A DNA stretch of 64,000 nucleotides from Pseudomonas orientalis (GTDB lineage Bacteria > Pseudomonadota > Gammaproteobacteria > Pseudomonadales > Pseudomonadaceae): NCBI RefSeq assembly GCF_022807995.1, contig NZ_CP094351.1, forward strand, positions 5,627,501-5,691,500. Reading direction: 5' to 3'. A program made the translations under genes and the position numbers. Shown one piece after another: positions 17,024 through 24,858 of the stretch; position 1 is the first letter of the stretch, and each line of letters opens with the position of its first letter. A model generated the notes under the pieces. It had not been told where the DNA came from. It saw nothing but the letters and a program-made list of their open reading frames with translations, and made no database searches.

Positions 17024-17998
17024 ATGACACGTAATACAAACCCCGCTTCGCCAACCAAGCCTCACAGCCCATCCCGCGCCTGGCGTGCGATTGCTGCGAT
17101 GCTGTTCAGCATACTGCTGGCGCCGACCGCCGCTTTCGCTGATGCCACCGCACCTGCCGCTCCAGCCGCTGCCGAGCAGAATGCCGCCACCCCGGCTGCG
17201 CCTGCCGCCGCGCCAACCGCTACCGACCCGGCCCAGGCTGCAGCGCCTGCCAGCGAAACCGGCGTCGTGCTGGAAGAAGACAACACCCTGGGCATGGCAC
17301 ACGACCTGTCCCCGTGGGGCATGTACCAGAATGCCGACGTGGTGGTGAAAACCGTGATGATCGGCCTGGCCATCGCCTCGATCATCACCTGGACCATCTG
17401 GATCGCCAAAGGCTTCGAGCTGCTGGGTGCCAAGCGTCGCCTGCGCACTGAAATCGTCCACCTGAAAAAAGCCACCACCCTCAAGGAAGCGAGCGAGACC
17501 GCGACCAAGAAGGGCACCCTGGCCAACACCCTGGTGCACGACGCGCTGGAAGAAATGCGCCTGTCGGCCAACACCCGCGAAAAAGAAGGCATCAAGGAAC
17601 GTGTCAGCTTCCGCCTGGAGCGCCTCGTGGCGGCTTGCGGTCGCAACATGAGCAGCGGCACCGGCGTGCTGGCGACCATTGGCTCCACCGCGCCCTTCGT
17701 CGGCCTGTTCGGTACCGTGTGGGGCATCATGAACAGCTTCATCGGCATCGCCAAGACCCAGACCACCAACCTCGCCGTGGTGGCCCCCGGCATCGCCGAA
17801 GCCCTGCTGGCTACCGCCCTGGGCCTGGTTGCCGCGATTCCTGCGGTGGTGATCTACAACGTCTTCGCCCGTTCGATTGCCGGCTACAAGGCCCAGGTGT
17901 CGGATGCCTCGGCAGAAGTGCTGCTGCTGGTCAGCCGCGACCTCGATCACCTGCCTCCCGAGCGCAGCTCGCAACCGCACATGGTGAAAGTGGGGTAA
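17024..17998 (+). CDS. exbB: TonB-system proton channel protein ExbB
   Basis: With ExbD it forms the proton-driven inner-membrane motor that energises TonB. The 324-residue protein is the long Pseudomonas type: a cleavable signal-like N-terminus (about 20-40), an Ala/Pro-rich spacer (about 40-90), then three membrane segments of the MotA/TolQ/ExbB domain. Seen are the TVMIGLAIASIITWTIWIAK segment, LATIGSTAPFVGLFGTVWGI (the conserved channel motif) and EALLATALGLVAAIPAVVIY. The exbD start follows six bases after the stop, giving one operon with exbD and tonB. Confidence 0.95.
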   Translation: MTRNTNPASPTKPHSPSRAWRAIAAMLFSILLAPTAAFADATAPAAPAAAEQNAATPAAPAAAPTATDPAQAAAPASETGVVLEEDNTLGMAHDLSPWGMYQNADVVVKTVMIGLAIASIITWTIWIAKGFELLGAKRRLRTEIVHLKKATTLKEASETATKKGTLANTLVHDALEEMRLSANTREKEGIKERVSFRLERLVAACGRNMSSGTGVLATIGSTAPFVGLFGTVWGIMNSFIGIAKTQTTNLAVVAPGIAEALLATALGLVAAIPAVVIYNVFARSIAGYKAQVSDASAEVLLLVSRDLDHLPPERSSQPHMVKVG

Positions 17999-18004
17999 TC
18001 GGCC

Positions 18005-18430
18005 ATGGGCCTGCATTTGAATCAAGGCGACGACGAACTCGTCGAGAACCACGAAATCAACGTCACGCCGTTTATCGATGTGATGCTGGTGCTGCTGATC
18101 ATCTTCATGGTGGCCGCACCGCTGGCAACCGTGGATATCAAGGTTGACCTCCCCGCCTCCAGCGCCAAGCCGGCGCCACGGCCGGAGAAGCCGATTTTCC
18201 TCAGCGTGAAGGCGGATCAACGCCTGTTCCTGGGTGAAGAAGAAGTCAAGGCTGAAACCCTGGGGCCGGTGCTCGACGCCAAGACCCAGGGCAAGAAAGA
18301 CACGACGATCTTCTTCCAGGCCGACAAGGGCGTGGACTACGGCGACCTGATGAGTGTGATGGATGCCCTCCGGGCGGCCGGCTACCTCAAGGTAGGCCTG
18401 GTCGGACTTGAGACGGCAGCCAAGAAATGA
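18005..18430 (+). CDS. exbD: TonB-system proton channel protein ExbD
   Basis: A 141-residue partner of ExbB. It has one N-terminal membrane helix after the EINVTPFIDVMLVLLIIFMV motif, whose Asp is the proton-carrying residue of the family. The periplasmic domain follows, with DLPASSAKPAPRPEKPIFLS and VDYGDLMSVMDALRAAGY. Its stop overlaps the tonB start as ATGA, so the two are translationally coupled. Confidence 0.96.
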   Translation: MGLHLNQGDDELVENHEINVTPFIDVMLVLLIIFMVAAPLATVDIKVDLPASSAKPAPRPEKPIFLSVKADQRLFLGEEEVKAETLGPVLDAKTQGKKDTTIFFQADKGVDYGDLMSVMDALRAAGYLKVGLVGLETAAKK

Positions 18431-19173
18431 TCACGACGCGCCACAAACTGACGCGTTATGGCACCAGCCTCGCAGTCGTGCTGGGCGTGCATGCCGTCGC
18501 GATCATCATCGCGCTCCAATGGTCCGCACCGCAGGCGATCCAGTTGCCGCCGGCCGCGATGGTCATCGACCTCGCCCCCCTGCCGGCGCCACCGCCGCCT
18601 CCGGCACCGCCCAAGGTCGTAGCGCCACCGCCACCACCGGTCGAAGAGCTGCCTCTGCCGAAACTGGCCGAGGCGCCCAAGCCAACGATCCAGGTGCCCA
18701 AGCCGGTCAAGCCCAAACCCAAGCCACAGCCGCCCAAGCCGGTGGAGAAGAAGCCCGAGCCGCCCAAGGAGAAACCGTCCGAGGAGCCACCGAGCGACAC
18801 GCCGCCGAGCAATGCGCCCGCGCAAAAATCCGCGCAGCCTGCTCCCGGCCCATCGGCACAACAGCTGGCCGCCCAGGCATCCTGGCAAAGTACCCTGCTG
18901 GCTCACCTGCAGAAGTACAAGAAGTACCCGCCGGGCGCGCAGCAGCGTGGCAAGGAAGGCATGAACCGCTTGCGCTTCGTGGTGGATGGCGAAGGCAACG
19001 TGCTGTCCTATGAGTTGGAAGGCCGCTCCGGCAATGCGGACCTGGACCGCGCTACGCTTGAGATGATCCGCAAGGCTCAGCCCTTGCCCAAGCCGCCCGC
19101 CGATCTGTTGAAAAACGGCAGTGTGGAACTCGTCGCGCCGTTCGTTTACAACATCGACAAGCGTCGCCGCTAG
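18427..19173 (+). CDS. tonB: TonB protein, energy transducer
   Basis: A 248-residue protein with an N-terminal membrane anchor (about 14-33), a long proline-rich spacer (about 45-140, PPPPAPPKVV, KPKPKPQPPKPVEKK) that spans the periplasm, and a C-terminal TonB domain with LLAHLQKYKKYPPGAQQRGKEG and the YELEGRSGNADLDRATLEMI block. It couples the ExbB/ExbD motor to outer-membrane receptors for siderophores and similar ligands. The genome probably has other tonB genes; this one is the exb-linked copy. It overlaps exbD by four bases and ends in a hairpin. Confidence 0.95.
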   Translation: MITTRHKLTRYGTSLAVVLGVHAVAIIIALQWSAPQAIQLPPAAMVIDLAPLPAPPPPPAPPKVVAPPPPPVEELPLPKLAEAPKPTIQVPKPVKPKPKPQPPKPVEKKPEPPKEKPSEEPPSDTPPSNAPAQKSAQPAPGPSAQQLAAQASWQSTLLAHLQKYKKYPPGAQQRGKEGMNRLRFVVDGEGNVLSYELEGRSGNADLDRATLEMIRKAQPLPKPPADLLKNGSVELVAPFVYNIDKRRR

Positions 19174-19179
19174 CAGGGC

Positions 19180-19210
19180 AATGTGGGAGGGACCCGTTCC
19201 CTCCCACATT
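19180..19210. terminator. Perfect 13-bp hairpin after tonB, REP-derived
   Basis: AATGTGGGAGGGA (19180-19192) pairs perfectly with TCCCTCCCACATT (19198-19210) around a 5-nt loop, seven bases after the tonB stop. The arms match the outer part of family A REP elements, so this looks like a shortened REP pair serving as a transcript end. Confidence 0.65.
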
Positions 19211-19325
19211 CACTTGCTTCAGCAAAATTCCCGGCATTCCCCGCTCAATCCCCAGCAAAGTTCTGATAACGTGCGTCTATCGATTGCAGCCGGTATGCTT
19301 GGCCTGCACCTCATGGACGCCCGCT

Positions 19326-20246
19326 ATGACTCTTACAGAATTACGCTACATCGTGACCCTCGCCCAGGAACAGCACTTCGGCCACGCGGCCGAGCGTTGC
19401 CACGTCAGCCAGCCGACACTGTCGGTGGGCGTGAAGAAGCTTGAAGACGAACTCGGTGTGCTGATTTTCGAGCGCAGCAAGAGCGCCGTACGCCTGACCC
19501 CCGTGGGCGAAGGCATCGTTGCCCAGGCCCAGAAGGTGCTGGAACAGGCGCAAAGCATTCGCGAACTGGCCCAGGCCGGCAAGAACCAGTTGACCGCACC
19601 GCTCAAGGTCGGCGCCATCTACACCGTCGGCCCCTACCTGTTCCCGCACCTGATCCCGCAACTGCACCGCGTCGCGCCGCAGATGCCGCTGTATATCGAA
19701 GAAAACTTCACCCATGTGCTGCGCGACAAACTGCGCAACGGCGAGCTGGACGCGATCATCATCGCCCTGCCGTTCAATGAGGCGGACGTGCTGACGTTGC
19801 CGCTCTACGACGAGCCGTTCTACGTATTGATGCCGGCCTCCCACCCGTGGACCAAGAAAGAAAGCATCGACGCGGGCCTGCTCAACGACAAGAGCCTGCT
19901 GCTGCTCGGTGAAGGCCACTGCTTCCGCGACCAGGTGTTGGAAGCCTGCCCGACCCTGACCAAGGGCAACGACGGCGCCAAGCACACCACGGTGGAATCC
20001 AGCTCCCTGGAGACCATTCGCCATATGGTCGCGTCCGGCCTGGGCATTTCGATCCTGCCGTTGTCGGCGGTAGACAGCCATCACTACGCCCCCGGTGTGA
20101 TCGAAGTGCGCCCACTCACGCCACCGGTGCCCTTCCGCACCGTGGCCATCGCCTGGCGCGCCAGCTTCCCGCGGCCCAAAGCGATCGAGATCCTCGCCGA
20201 CTCGATCCGCCTGTGCTCGGTGGCCAAACCGCCTGCTGCGAGCTAA
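19326..20246 (+). CDS. oxyR: Hydrogen peroxide-sensing regulator OxyR (LysR family)
   Basis: A 306-residue LysR-type activator of catalase, alkyl hydroperoxide reductase and related genes. The start at 19326 gives MTLTELRYIVTLAQEQHFG, the family N-terminus; an in-frame ATG at 19284 is upstream of the helix-turn-helix and lacks support. The winged helix covers residues 1-60 (AAERCHVSQPTLSVGVKKLE). Both redox cysteines are present, Cys199 and Cys208, in GHCFRDQVLEACP, so peroxide sensing should be intact. recG starts eight bases after the stop, the conserved Pseudomonas oxyR-recG operon. Confidence 0.97.
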   Translation: MTLTELRYIVTLAQEQHFGHAAERCHVSQPTLSVGVKKLEDELGVLIFERSKSAVRLTPVGEGIVAQAQKVLEQAQSIRELAQAGKNQLTAPLKVGAIYTVGPYLFPHLIPQLHRVAPQMPLYIEENFTHVLRDKLRNGELDAIIIALPFNEADVLTLPLYDEPFYVLMPASHPWTKKESIDAGLLNDKSLLLLGEGHCFRDQVLEACPTLTKGNDGAKHTTVESSSLETIRHMVASGLGISILPLSAVDSHHYAPGVIEVRPLTPPVPFRTVAIAWRASFPRPKAIEILADSIRLCSVAKPPAAS

Positions 20247-20254
20247 GTAACGGT

Positions 20255-22330
20255 ATGACAGAGCTGTCGCAGGTGCCGGTGACGGCACTCAAGGGTGTCG
20301 GTGAAGCCATGGCCGAGAAACTGGCCAAGGTCGGCCTGGAAAACCTTCAGGACGTGCTGTTCCACCTGCCGCTGCGCTACCAGGATCGCACACGGGTCGT
20401 CCCCATCGGCCACTTGCGTCCCGGCCAGGACGCGGTGATCGAAGGCACCGTCAGTGGCGCTGACGTGGTGATGGGCAAGCGCCGCAGCCTGGTGGTGCGC
20501 CTGCAGGACGGTACCGGTGGCCTGAGCCTGCGCTTCTATCACTTCAGCAACGCGCAGAAAGAAGGCCTCAAGCGCGGCACCCGCGTGCGCTGCTACGGCG
20601 AAGCGCGTCCGGGCGCCTCGGGCCTGGAGATCTACCACCCGGAGTACCGCGCCATTACTGGCGACGAACCGCCGCCGGTGGACACCACCCTCACGCCTAT
20701 CTACCCGCTGACCGAAGGTCTCACCCAGCAACGCCTGCGACAGTTGTGCATGCAGACCCTGACGATGCTCGGCCCGCAAAGCCTGCCCGACTGGCTGCCG
20801 CTGGAGCTGGCGCGCGACTATCAACTGGCTCCGCTGGCCGATGCGATTCGCTACCTGCACCACCCACCGGCCGACGCCGATGTCGACGAACTCGCTCTCG
20901 GCCATCACTGGGCGCAGCACCGCCTGGCCTTCGAAGAATTGCTGACCCATCAACTGTCCCAGCAGCGCCTGCGCGAAAGCATGCGCTCGCTGCGCGCGCC
21001 GGCGATGCCCAGGGCCACGCGCCTGCCCGCGCAATACCTGGCCAACCTGGGCTTTGCGCCCACCGGCGCCCAGCAACGGGTCGGCAACGAAATTGCCTAC
21101 GACCTCAGCCAGCAGGAACCCATGCTGCGGCTGATCCAGGGCGACGTGGGCGCGGGCAAGACCGTGGTCGCTGCCCTCGCCGCCTTGCAGGCCCTGGAAG
21201 CCGGATACCAGGTCGCGCTGATGGCGCCGACGGAAATTCTCGCTGAACAGCATTTCATCACCTTCAAGCGTTGGCTCGAACCGCTTGGGCTTGAAGTGGC
21301 GTGGCTGGCCGGCAAGCTCAAGGGCAAGAACCGTGCGGCCGCCCTGGAGCAAATCGCCGCCGGCGCGCCCATGGTGGTGGGCACCCATGCGCTGTTCCAG
21401 GACGAAGTGCGGTTCAAGAACCTGGCGCTGGTGATCATCGACGAACAGCACCGCTTCGGCGTGCAGCAGCGCCTGGCGCTGCGCCAGAAAGGCGTGGGCG
21501 GGCGCATGAACCCGCACCAGTTGATCATGACTGCCACGCCGATCCCGCGCACCCTGGCCATGAGCGCCTATGCCGACCTCGACACTTCGATCCTCGACGA
21601 GCTGCCGCCCGGCCGCACGCCGGTCAACACCGTGCTGGTCACCGACACGCGGCGCGTCGAAGTGATCGAACGTGTGCGCGGCGCCTGCGCCGAAGGCCGC
21701 CAGGCGTACTGGGTGTGTACGCTGATCGAAGAGTCCGAAGAGCTGACCTGCCAGGCCGCCGAAACCACCTATGAAGACCTCACCAGCGCCCTCGGCGAGC
21801 TCAAGGTCGGGCTGATCCACGGGCGTATGAAACCGGTCGAAAAAGCTGCGGTAATGGCCGAATTCAAGGCCGGCCACCTGCAATTGCTGGTGGCCACCAC
21901 CGTGATCGAAGTGGGGGTGGATGTGCCCAATGCCAGCCTGATGATCATTGAAAACCCCGAACGCCTGGGCCTGGCCCAACTGCACCAACTGCGCGGTCGG
22001 GTCGGCCGGGGCAGCGCCGCCAGCCATTGCGTGTTGCTGTATCACCCGCCGCTGTCGCAGATCGGCCGCCAACGGCTGGGCATCATGCGCGAAACCAACG
22101 ACGGTTTTGTCATCGCCGAAAAAGACCTCGAGTTGCGCGGCCCGGGCGAAATGCTCGGCACCCGCCAGACCGGCCTGCTGCAATTCAAGGTCGCCGACCT
22201 GATGCGCGATGCCGACCTGTTGCCCGCTGTGCGCGATGCGGCGCAAGCCCTGCTGGAACGCTGGCCGGAGCATGTCAGCCCGCTGCTCAACCGCTGGCTG
22301 CGGCATGGACAGCAATACGGCCAGGTCTGA
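20255..22330 (+). CDS. recG: ATP-dependent DNA helicase RecG
   Basis: Reverses stalled forks and branch-migrates Holliday junctions. The 691-residue protein starts at 20255 (MTELSQVPVTALKGVGEAMAEKL). It has the N-terminal wedge/OB domain (about 60-150), then the helicase core with Walker A GDVGAGKTVVA, the DEQH box (IIDEQHRFGVQQR), the TATPIPRTLAMS motif III, and the C-terminal helicase lobe with QLHQLRGRVGRG and FVIAEKDLELRGPGEMLGTRQ. It is co-transcribed with oxyR. A family B REP pair follows the stop. Confidence 0.97.
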   Translation: MTELSQVPVTALKGVGEAMAEKLAKVGLENLQDVLFHLPLRYQDRTRVVPIGHLRPGQDAVIEGTVSGADVVMGKRRSLVVRLQDGTGGLSLRFYHFSNAQKEGLKRGTRVRCYGEARPGASGLEIYHPEYRAITGDEPPPVDTTLTPIYPLTEGLTQQRLRQLCMQTLTMLGPQSLPDWLPLELARDYQLAPLADAIRYLHHPPADADVDELALGHHWAQHRLAFEELLTHQLSQQRLRESMRSLRAPAMPRATRLPAQYLANLGFAPTGAQQRVGNEIAYDLSQQEPMLRLIQGDVGAGKTVVAALAALQALEAGYQVALMAPTEILAEQHFITFKRWLEPLGLEVAWLAGKLKGKNRAAALEQIAAGAPMVVGTHALFQDEVRFKNLALVIIDEQHRFGVQQRLALRQKGVGGRMNPHQLIMTATPIPRTLAMSAYADLDTSILDELPPGRTPVNTVLVTDTRRVEVIERVRGACAEGRQAYWVCTLIEESEELTCQAAETTYEDLTSALGELKVGLIHGRMKPVEKAAVMAEFKAGHLQLLVATTVIEVGVDVPNASLMIIENPERLGLAQLHQLRGRVGRGSAASHCVLLYHPPLSQIGRQRLGIMRETNDGFVIAEKDLELRGPGEMLGTRQTGLLQFKVADLMRDADLLPAVRDAAQALLERWPEHVSPLLNRWLRHGQQYGQV

Positions 22331-22342
22331 CGCCCTCCCCCC

Positions 22343-22442
22343 TGTAGGAGCGAGCTTGCTCGCGAAAACCACCCTGACGACGCGGTCATCCAGAATGCAA
22401 GCGTTATCGTTAACGATTTTCGCGAGCAAGCTCGCTCCTACA
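22343..22442. repeat. Paired REP element (REPIN), family B, inverted core
   Basis: The arms are the same TGTAGGAGCGAGCTTGCTCG pair. The interior carries GCGTTATCGTTAACG near the right arm instead of the left, so this copy lies in the opposite orientation to those at 10344 and 15850. It fills the gap between recG and the next gene. Confidence 0.9.
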
Positions 22443-22536
22443 GGGGCCGCGCACCCGATCACAAACCAAAGTTAGTCAACCAACAGGTGTAACAAGCTGG
22501 TTATACTTCGGTGACTGTACGAAATTGGATCAGGCC

Positions 22537-23937
22537 ATGTCAGAAGTCGCCCTCGCTACAGCCCCACTGACCGCCCCGCCGGTCATTCGGGCGCTGCTCG
22601 CAAAGCTCGCCATTCCCTACACGGAAGTCATCGAACAGCCTGGCCTGAACCCCGCGCGAAAGGTCCAGGCGGTACTGCTCGAAGATGCTGTGGGCGAGCT
22701 CATGGTGCTGTTCCCCCAGAGCCAGTTGCTCGACCTCAATCGCCTTACCGAACTCACCGGGCGCCGCCTCACCGCCGTGGCACCGGAGCGCGCTGAGCGC
22801 ATATTGGGCAAACATGAACTGAACCTGCTGCCGGGCCTGCCGCCACTCACCAGTTCGCCTTGCCTGTATGAAGGCAGCCTGCTCAATGAGCCGAGCCTGT
22901 TGGTGCATTCGGGCGAAGCCGGGCTGCTGCTGGAAATCGCCAGCGAGCACTTCAAGAGCATGCTGACCAAGGCCAGCGCCGCGCAGTTCGGCGAGCCGCT
23001 GAGCAAGATTCGCCCCAACCTCGACCGTCCCAATGATGACCGTGAGGAAATCACCCAGGCGATGCAGGCGTTCACCGCTCGGCGTATTCAACAACGCCTT
23101 GAAGCGACCATCGAGATTCCGCCGCTGGCCGATACCGCGCAGAAGATCATCAAACTGCGCGTCGACCCCAACGCCACCATCGATGACATCACCGGCGTGG
23201 TGGAAACCGACCCGGCCCTGGCCGCCCAAGTGGTGAGCTGGGCGGCATCGCCCTACTACGCCTCGCCGGGCAAGATCCGCTCGGTGGAAGACGCCATCGT
23301 GCGCGTACTGGGTTTCGATCTGGTGATCAACCTGGCGCTGGGCCTGGCCCTGGGCAAGACCCTGAGCCTGCCCAAGGACCGCCCGCACCCGTCCACGCCG
23401 TACTGGCACCAATCGATCTATACCGCCGCCGTGATCGAAGGCCTGACCCGCGCCATGCCCCGCGCCCAGCGCCCGGAAGCCGGCCTGACCTACCTCGCCG
23501 GCCTGCTGCATAACTTCGGCTACCTGCTGCTGGCCCACGTATTCCCGCCGCATTTTTCGCTGATCTGCCGGCACCTGGAAGTCAATCCGCATCTGTGCCA
23601 CAGCTATGTCGAGCAACACCTGCTCGGTATCAGCCGCGAACAGATCGGTGCGTGGTTGATGCGCTACTGGGACATGCCGGACGAGCTGTCCACTGCACTG
23701 CGCTTCCAGCATGACCCCACCTATGACGGGCAGTCCGCTGAATACCCTAATCTGGTGTGTCTGGCCGTGCGCCTGCTGCGTAGCCGGGGGATTGGTTCCG
23801 GGCCGGATGAGGCGATTCCGGATGCGCTATTGGCGCGTCTGGGCTTGAGCCGTGAGAAGGCTGAGGAAGTGGTGGGCAAGGTGCTGGATGCGGAAGTGCT
23901 GCTCCGCGAACTGGCCTCCCAGTTCAGTCAGGGCTGA
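22537..23937 (+). CDS. Aminoacyl-tRNA deacylase-like and HDOD domain protein
   Basis: A 466-residue two-domain protein. Residues about 10-150 resemble YbaK/EbsC-type aminoacyl-tRNA deacylases (VIRALLAKLAIPYTEV, LLEDAVGELMVLFPQ). Residues about 190-400 form an HDOD domain (IPPLADTAQKIIKLRVDPNATIDDITGVVETDPALAAQVVSWA, TYLAGLLHNFGYLLLAHVF), a signalling fold related to HD phosphohydrolases but lacking the His-Asp pair, here HN. Such proteins are thought to act in signal transduction; no activity is proven here. The start at 22537 is preferred over a TTG at 22525. The 3' end has a diverged partial copy at 24670. Confidence 0.88.
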   Translation: MSEVALATAPLTAPPVIRALLAKLAIPYTEVIEQPGLNPARKVQAVLLEDAVGELMVLFPQSQLLDLNRLTELTGRRLTAVAPERAERILGKHELNLLPGLPPLTSSPCLYEGSLLNEPSLLVHSGEAGLLLEIASEHFKSMLTKASAAQFGEPLSKIRPNLDRPNDDREEITQAMQAFTARRIQQRLEATIEIPPLADTAQKIIKLRVDPNATIDDITGVVETDPALAAQVVSWAASPYYASPGKIRSVEDAIVRVLGFDLVINLALGLALGKTLSLPKDRPHPSTPYWHQSIYTAAVIEGLTRAMPRAQRPEAGLTYLAGLLHNFGYLLLAHVFPPHFSLICRHLEVNPHLCHSYVEQHLLGISREQIGAWLMRYWDMPDELSTALRFQHDPTYDGQSAEYPNLVCLAVRLLRSRGIGSGPDEAIPDALLARLGLSREKAEEVVGKVLDAEVLLRELASQFSQG

Positions 23938-23956
23938 ATCGGTAGCCTGTAAACCG

Positions 23957-24040
23957 CTATCGGGGGCAAGCCCCCTCCCACATTTGATCGCGTTCCGGCT
24001 TTGGAATATGGCCGTTTGTGGGAGGGGGCTTGCCCCCGAT
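23957..24040. repeat. Paired REP element, family A, in reversed (tail-to-tail) order
   Basis: Here the inverted arm (ctatcgggggcaagccccct) comes first and TGTGGGAGGGGGCTTGCCCC second, the opposite order to the pairs at 7401, 45834 and 52594. The pair at 24728 has the same reversed order, which supports a shared origin by duplication. Confidence 0.88.
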
Positions 24041-24085
24041 GAATCCAACTCGGTCTTCCTGAAAGCCTACTTTTTTCTTCGGCTT
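24017..24085. repeat. Direct repeat copy 1, flanking the DUF6124 module
   Basis: This 69-bp segment matches 24788-24858. The first 56 bases are identical, and the only differences are a 2-base length change in the T-rich end. It contains a REP arm followed by a copy of the last codons (KPKKK-stop region) and downstream sequence of the SCP2-like gene at 24838, so it is a fragment of that gene's 3' end stranded on the far side of the DUF6124 module. Confidence 0.85.
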
Positions 24086-24258
24086 GGCTGGCGCAAAGCC
24101 AAACAACTGTCCGTTCGGCCAGGTACTGGGAAAACAGAAACGTCTTACGAGGCGTTGAGGTTGCCCCTAGGACACTCAATCTCTAGTCTTCGTACACCGC
24201 TGCACACGTAGCGGTCGGGCGTCGCGGCCCGGATTGATTAAGCATTGCCTCCTTTCAG
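24085..24258. other. Gap sequence with several hairpins, no gene seen
   Basis: Between the direct repeat and the DUF6124 leader there is no credible reading frame. Hairpins seen: TTGGCT/AGCCAA (about 24084-24102), ACCGCT/AGCGGT (24196-24215) and, directly after, CGGGC/GCCCG (24216-24231). The last two sit back to back and could be a terminator-like block or part of a longer structured RNA. Together with 23938-24084 and the leader this is a 489-bp stretch without a gene. Confidence 0.5.
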
Positions 24259-24426
24259 TTGACGCTTTTTTATCGTCTACTGTGCGGCGCTATGGTGGCT
24301 GTGCGCGGGATACCTTCTGGTATGCCGGCTTCCTTAATCTCCGGTCCGCGAACCTGCGCACAGCTGCCACCCTCCATCGCATCGCGGCGATCAGTGGCAG
24401 CTCCACCTAGATTAAGGAACTTCACA
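24259..24426 (+). promoter_or_regulatory. Structured mRNA leader of the DUF6124 gene with mutually exclusive pairings
   Basis: Three long pairings are visible. (1) TTCCTTAATCT (24330-24340) is perfectly complementary to AGATTAAGGAA (24409-24419), which contains the AAGGAA ribosome binding site. (2) AGCTGCCAC (24362-24370) pairs with GTGGCAGCT (24394-24402), nested inside the first. (3) GGTGGC-TGTGCGC (24294-24306) pairs with GCGCACA-GCT-GCCACC (24356-24371), which shares bases with the second. State 1+2 hides the ribosome binding site; state 3 breaks it. A small hairpin ATACC-ttct-GGTAT lies at 24310-24323. TTGACG at 24259-24264 could be a -35 box, but no good -10 was found. Confidence 0.6.
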
Positions 24427-24669
24427 ATGATCAAACCCACCCCAAATCCCCCCATGCGGCTATTTACCGTAGCCGATGGAATCAGCACTGAAGATCTGTT
24501 GGTCAACCTCAGCGAAACACTCGCCTCGGCCAATGCGCTGAGTTGCGACCTGGCCTTTGGCCTTGAAGGACCGAAACGAGAGGAACTGCTGGGTGTTACG
24601 CAGTTAATCGAACTGGCACAGTTGCTGGCTGATCGAGTGCTCACTGTCTCGGCGCAGGTAAACCCGTGA
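24427..24669 (+). CDS. Small DUF6124 (formerly DUF3077) family protein
   Basis: An 80-residue protein, MIKPTPNPPMRLFTVADGIS and onward, matching the small Pseudomonas family often named DUF6124/DUF3077. The conserved features seen are the TPNPP start, FTVADGIS, a mid-region NLSETLASANALSCDLAFGLEG and a C-terminal helix GVTQLIELAQLLADRVL. No membrane segment, signal peptide or catalytic motif is visible, and the function is unknown. The ribosome binding site AAGGAA is eight bases upstream and lies inside a leader stem. The gene sits between direct copies of the flanking DNA, and a fragment of the HDOD gene begins immediately after its stop. Confidence 0.8.
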   Translation: MIKPTPNPPMRLFTVADGISTEDLLVNLSETLASANALSCDLAFGLEGPKREELLGVTQLIELAQLLADRVLTVSAQVNP

Positions 24670-24711
24670 AATGACGGGCACACGCCGAGTATCCGAACCT
24701 GTTGTGTCTGG
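24670..24711 (+). pseudogene. Diverged fragment of the HDOD gene
   Basis: These 42 bases align with 23722-23764 inside the HDOD gene. Read with one missing base, they encode NDGHT-(x)-EYPNLLCL against YDGQSAEYPNLVCL. The differences are mostly synonymous (TAC/TAT, CCT/CCG, AAT/AAC), as expected for a homologous codon stretch from a diverged copy, not chance. It starts directly after the DUF6124 stop codon and leads into the second REP pair. Confidence 0.65.
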
Positions 24712-24727
24712 GTAGGCTGTCAGGCCG

Positions 24728-24811
24728 CTATCGGGGGCAAGCCCCCTCCCACATTCGCCCGTATTCCACAGTTGGAACCCGGTCAAATGTGGGAGGGGGC
24801 TTGCCCCCGAT
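24728..24811. repeat. Paired REP element, family A, in reversed order (second copy)
   Basis: Same arrangement as at 23957: inverted arm first, direct arm second. The bases before it (gtaggctgtcaggccgctat) also resemble those before the first copy (gtagcctgtaaaccgctat). The interiors differ, so the copies have diverged outside the arms. Confidence 0.88.
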
Positions 24812-24858
24812 GAATCCAACTCGGTCTTCCTGAAAGCCTACTTCTTTTTCTTCGGCTT
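24788..24858. repeat. Direct repeat copy 2, overlapping the 3' end of the SCP2-like gene
   Basis: This 71-bp segment matches 24017-24085 and is in the native location: it includes the last seven codons of the SCP2-like gene on the reverse strand and its downstream REP arm. Confidence 0.85.

Noticed and set aside
20243..22462. 739-codon reverse frame across recG
   Set aside because: RecG on the forward strand is certain; the antisense frame is His/Gln/Gly-rich and has no motif.
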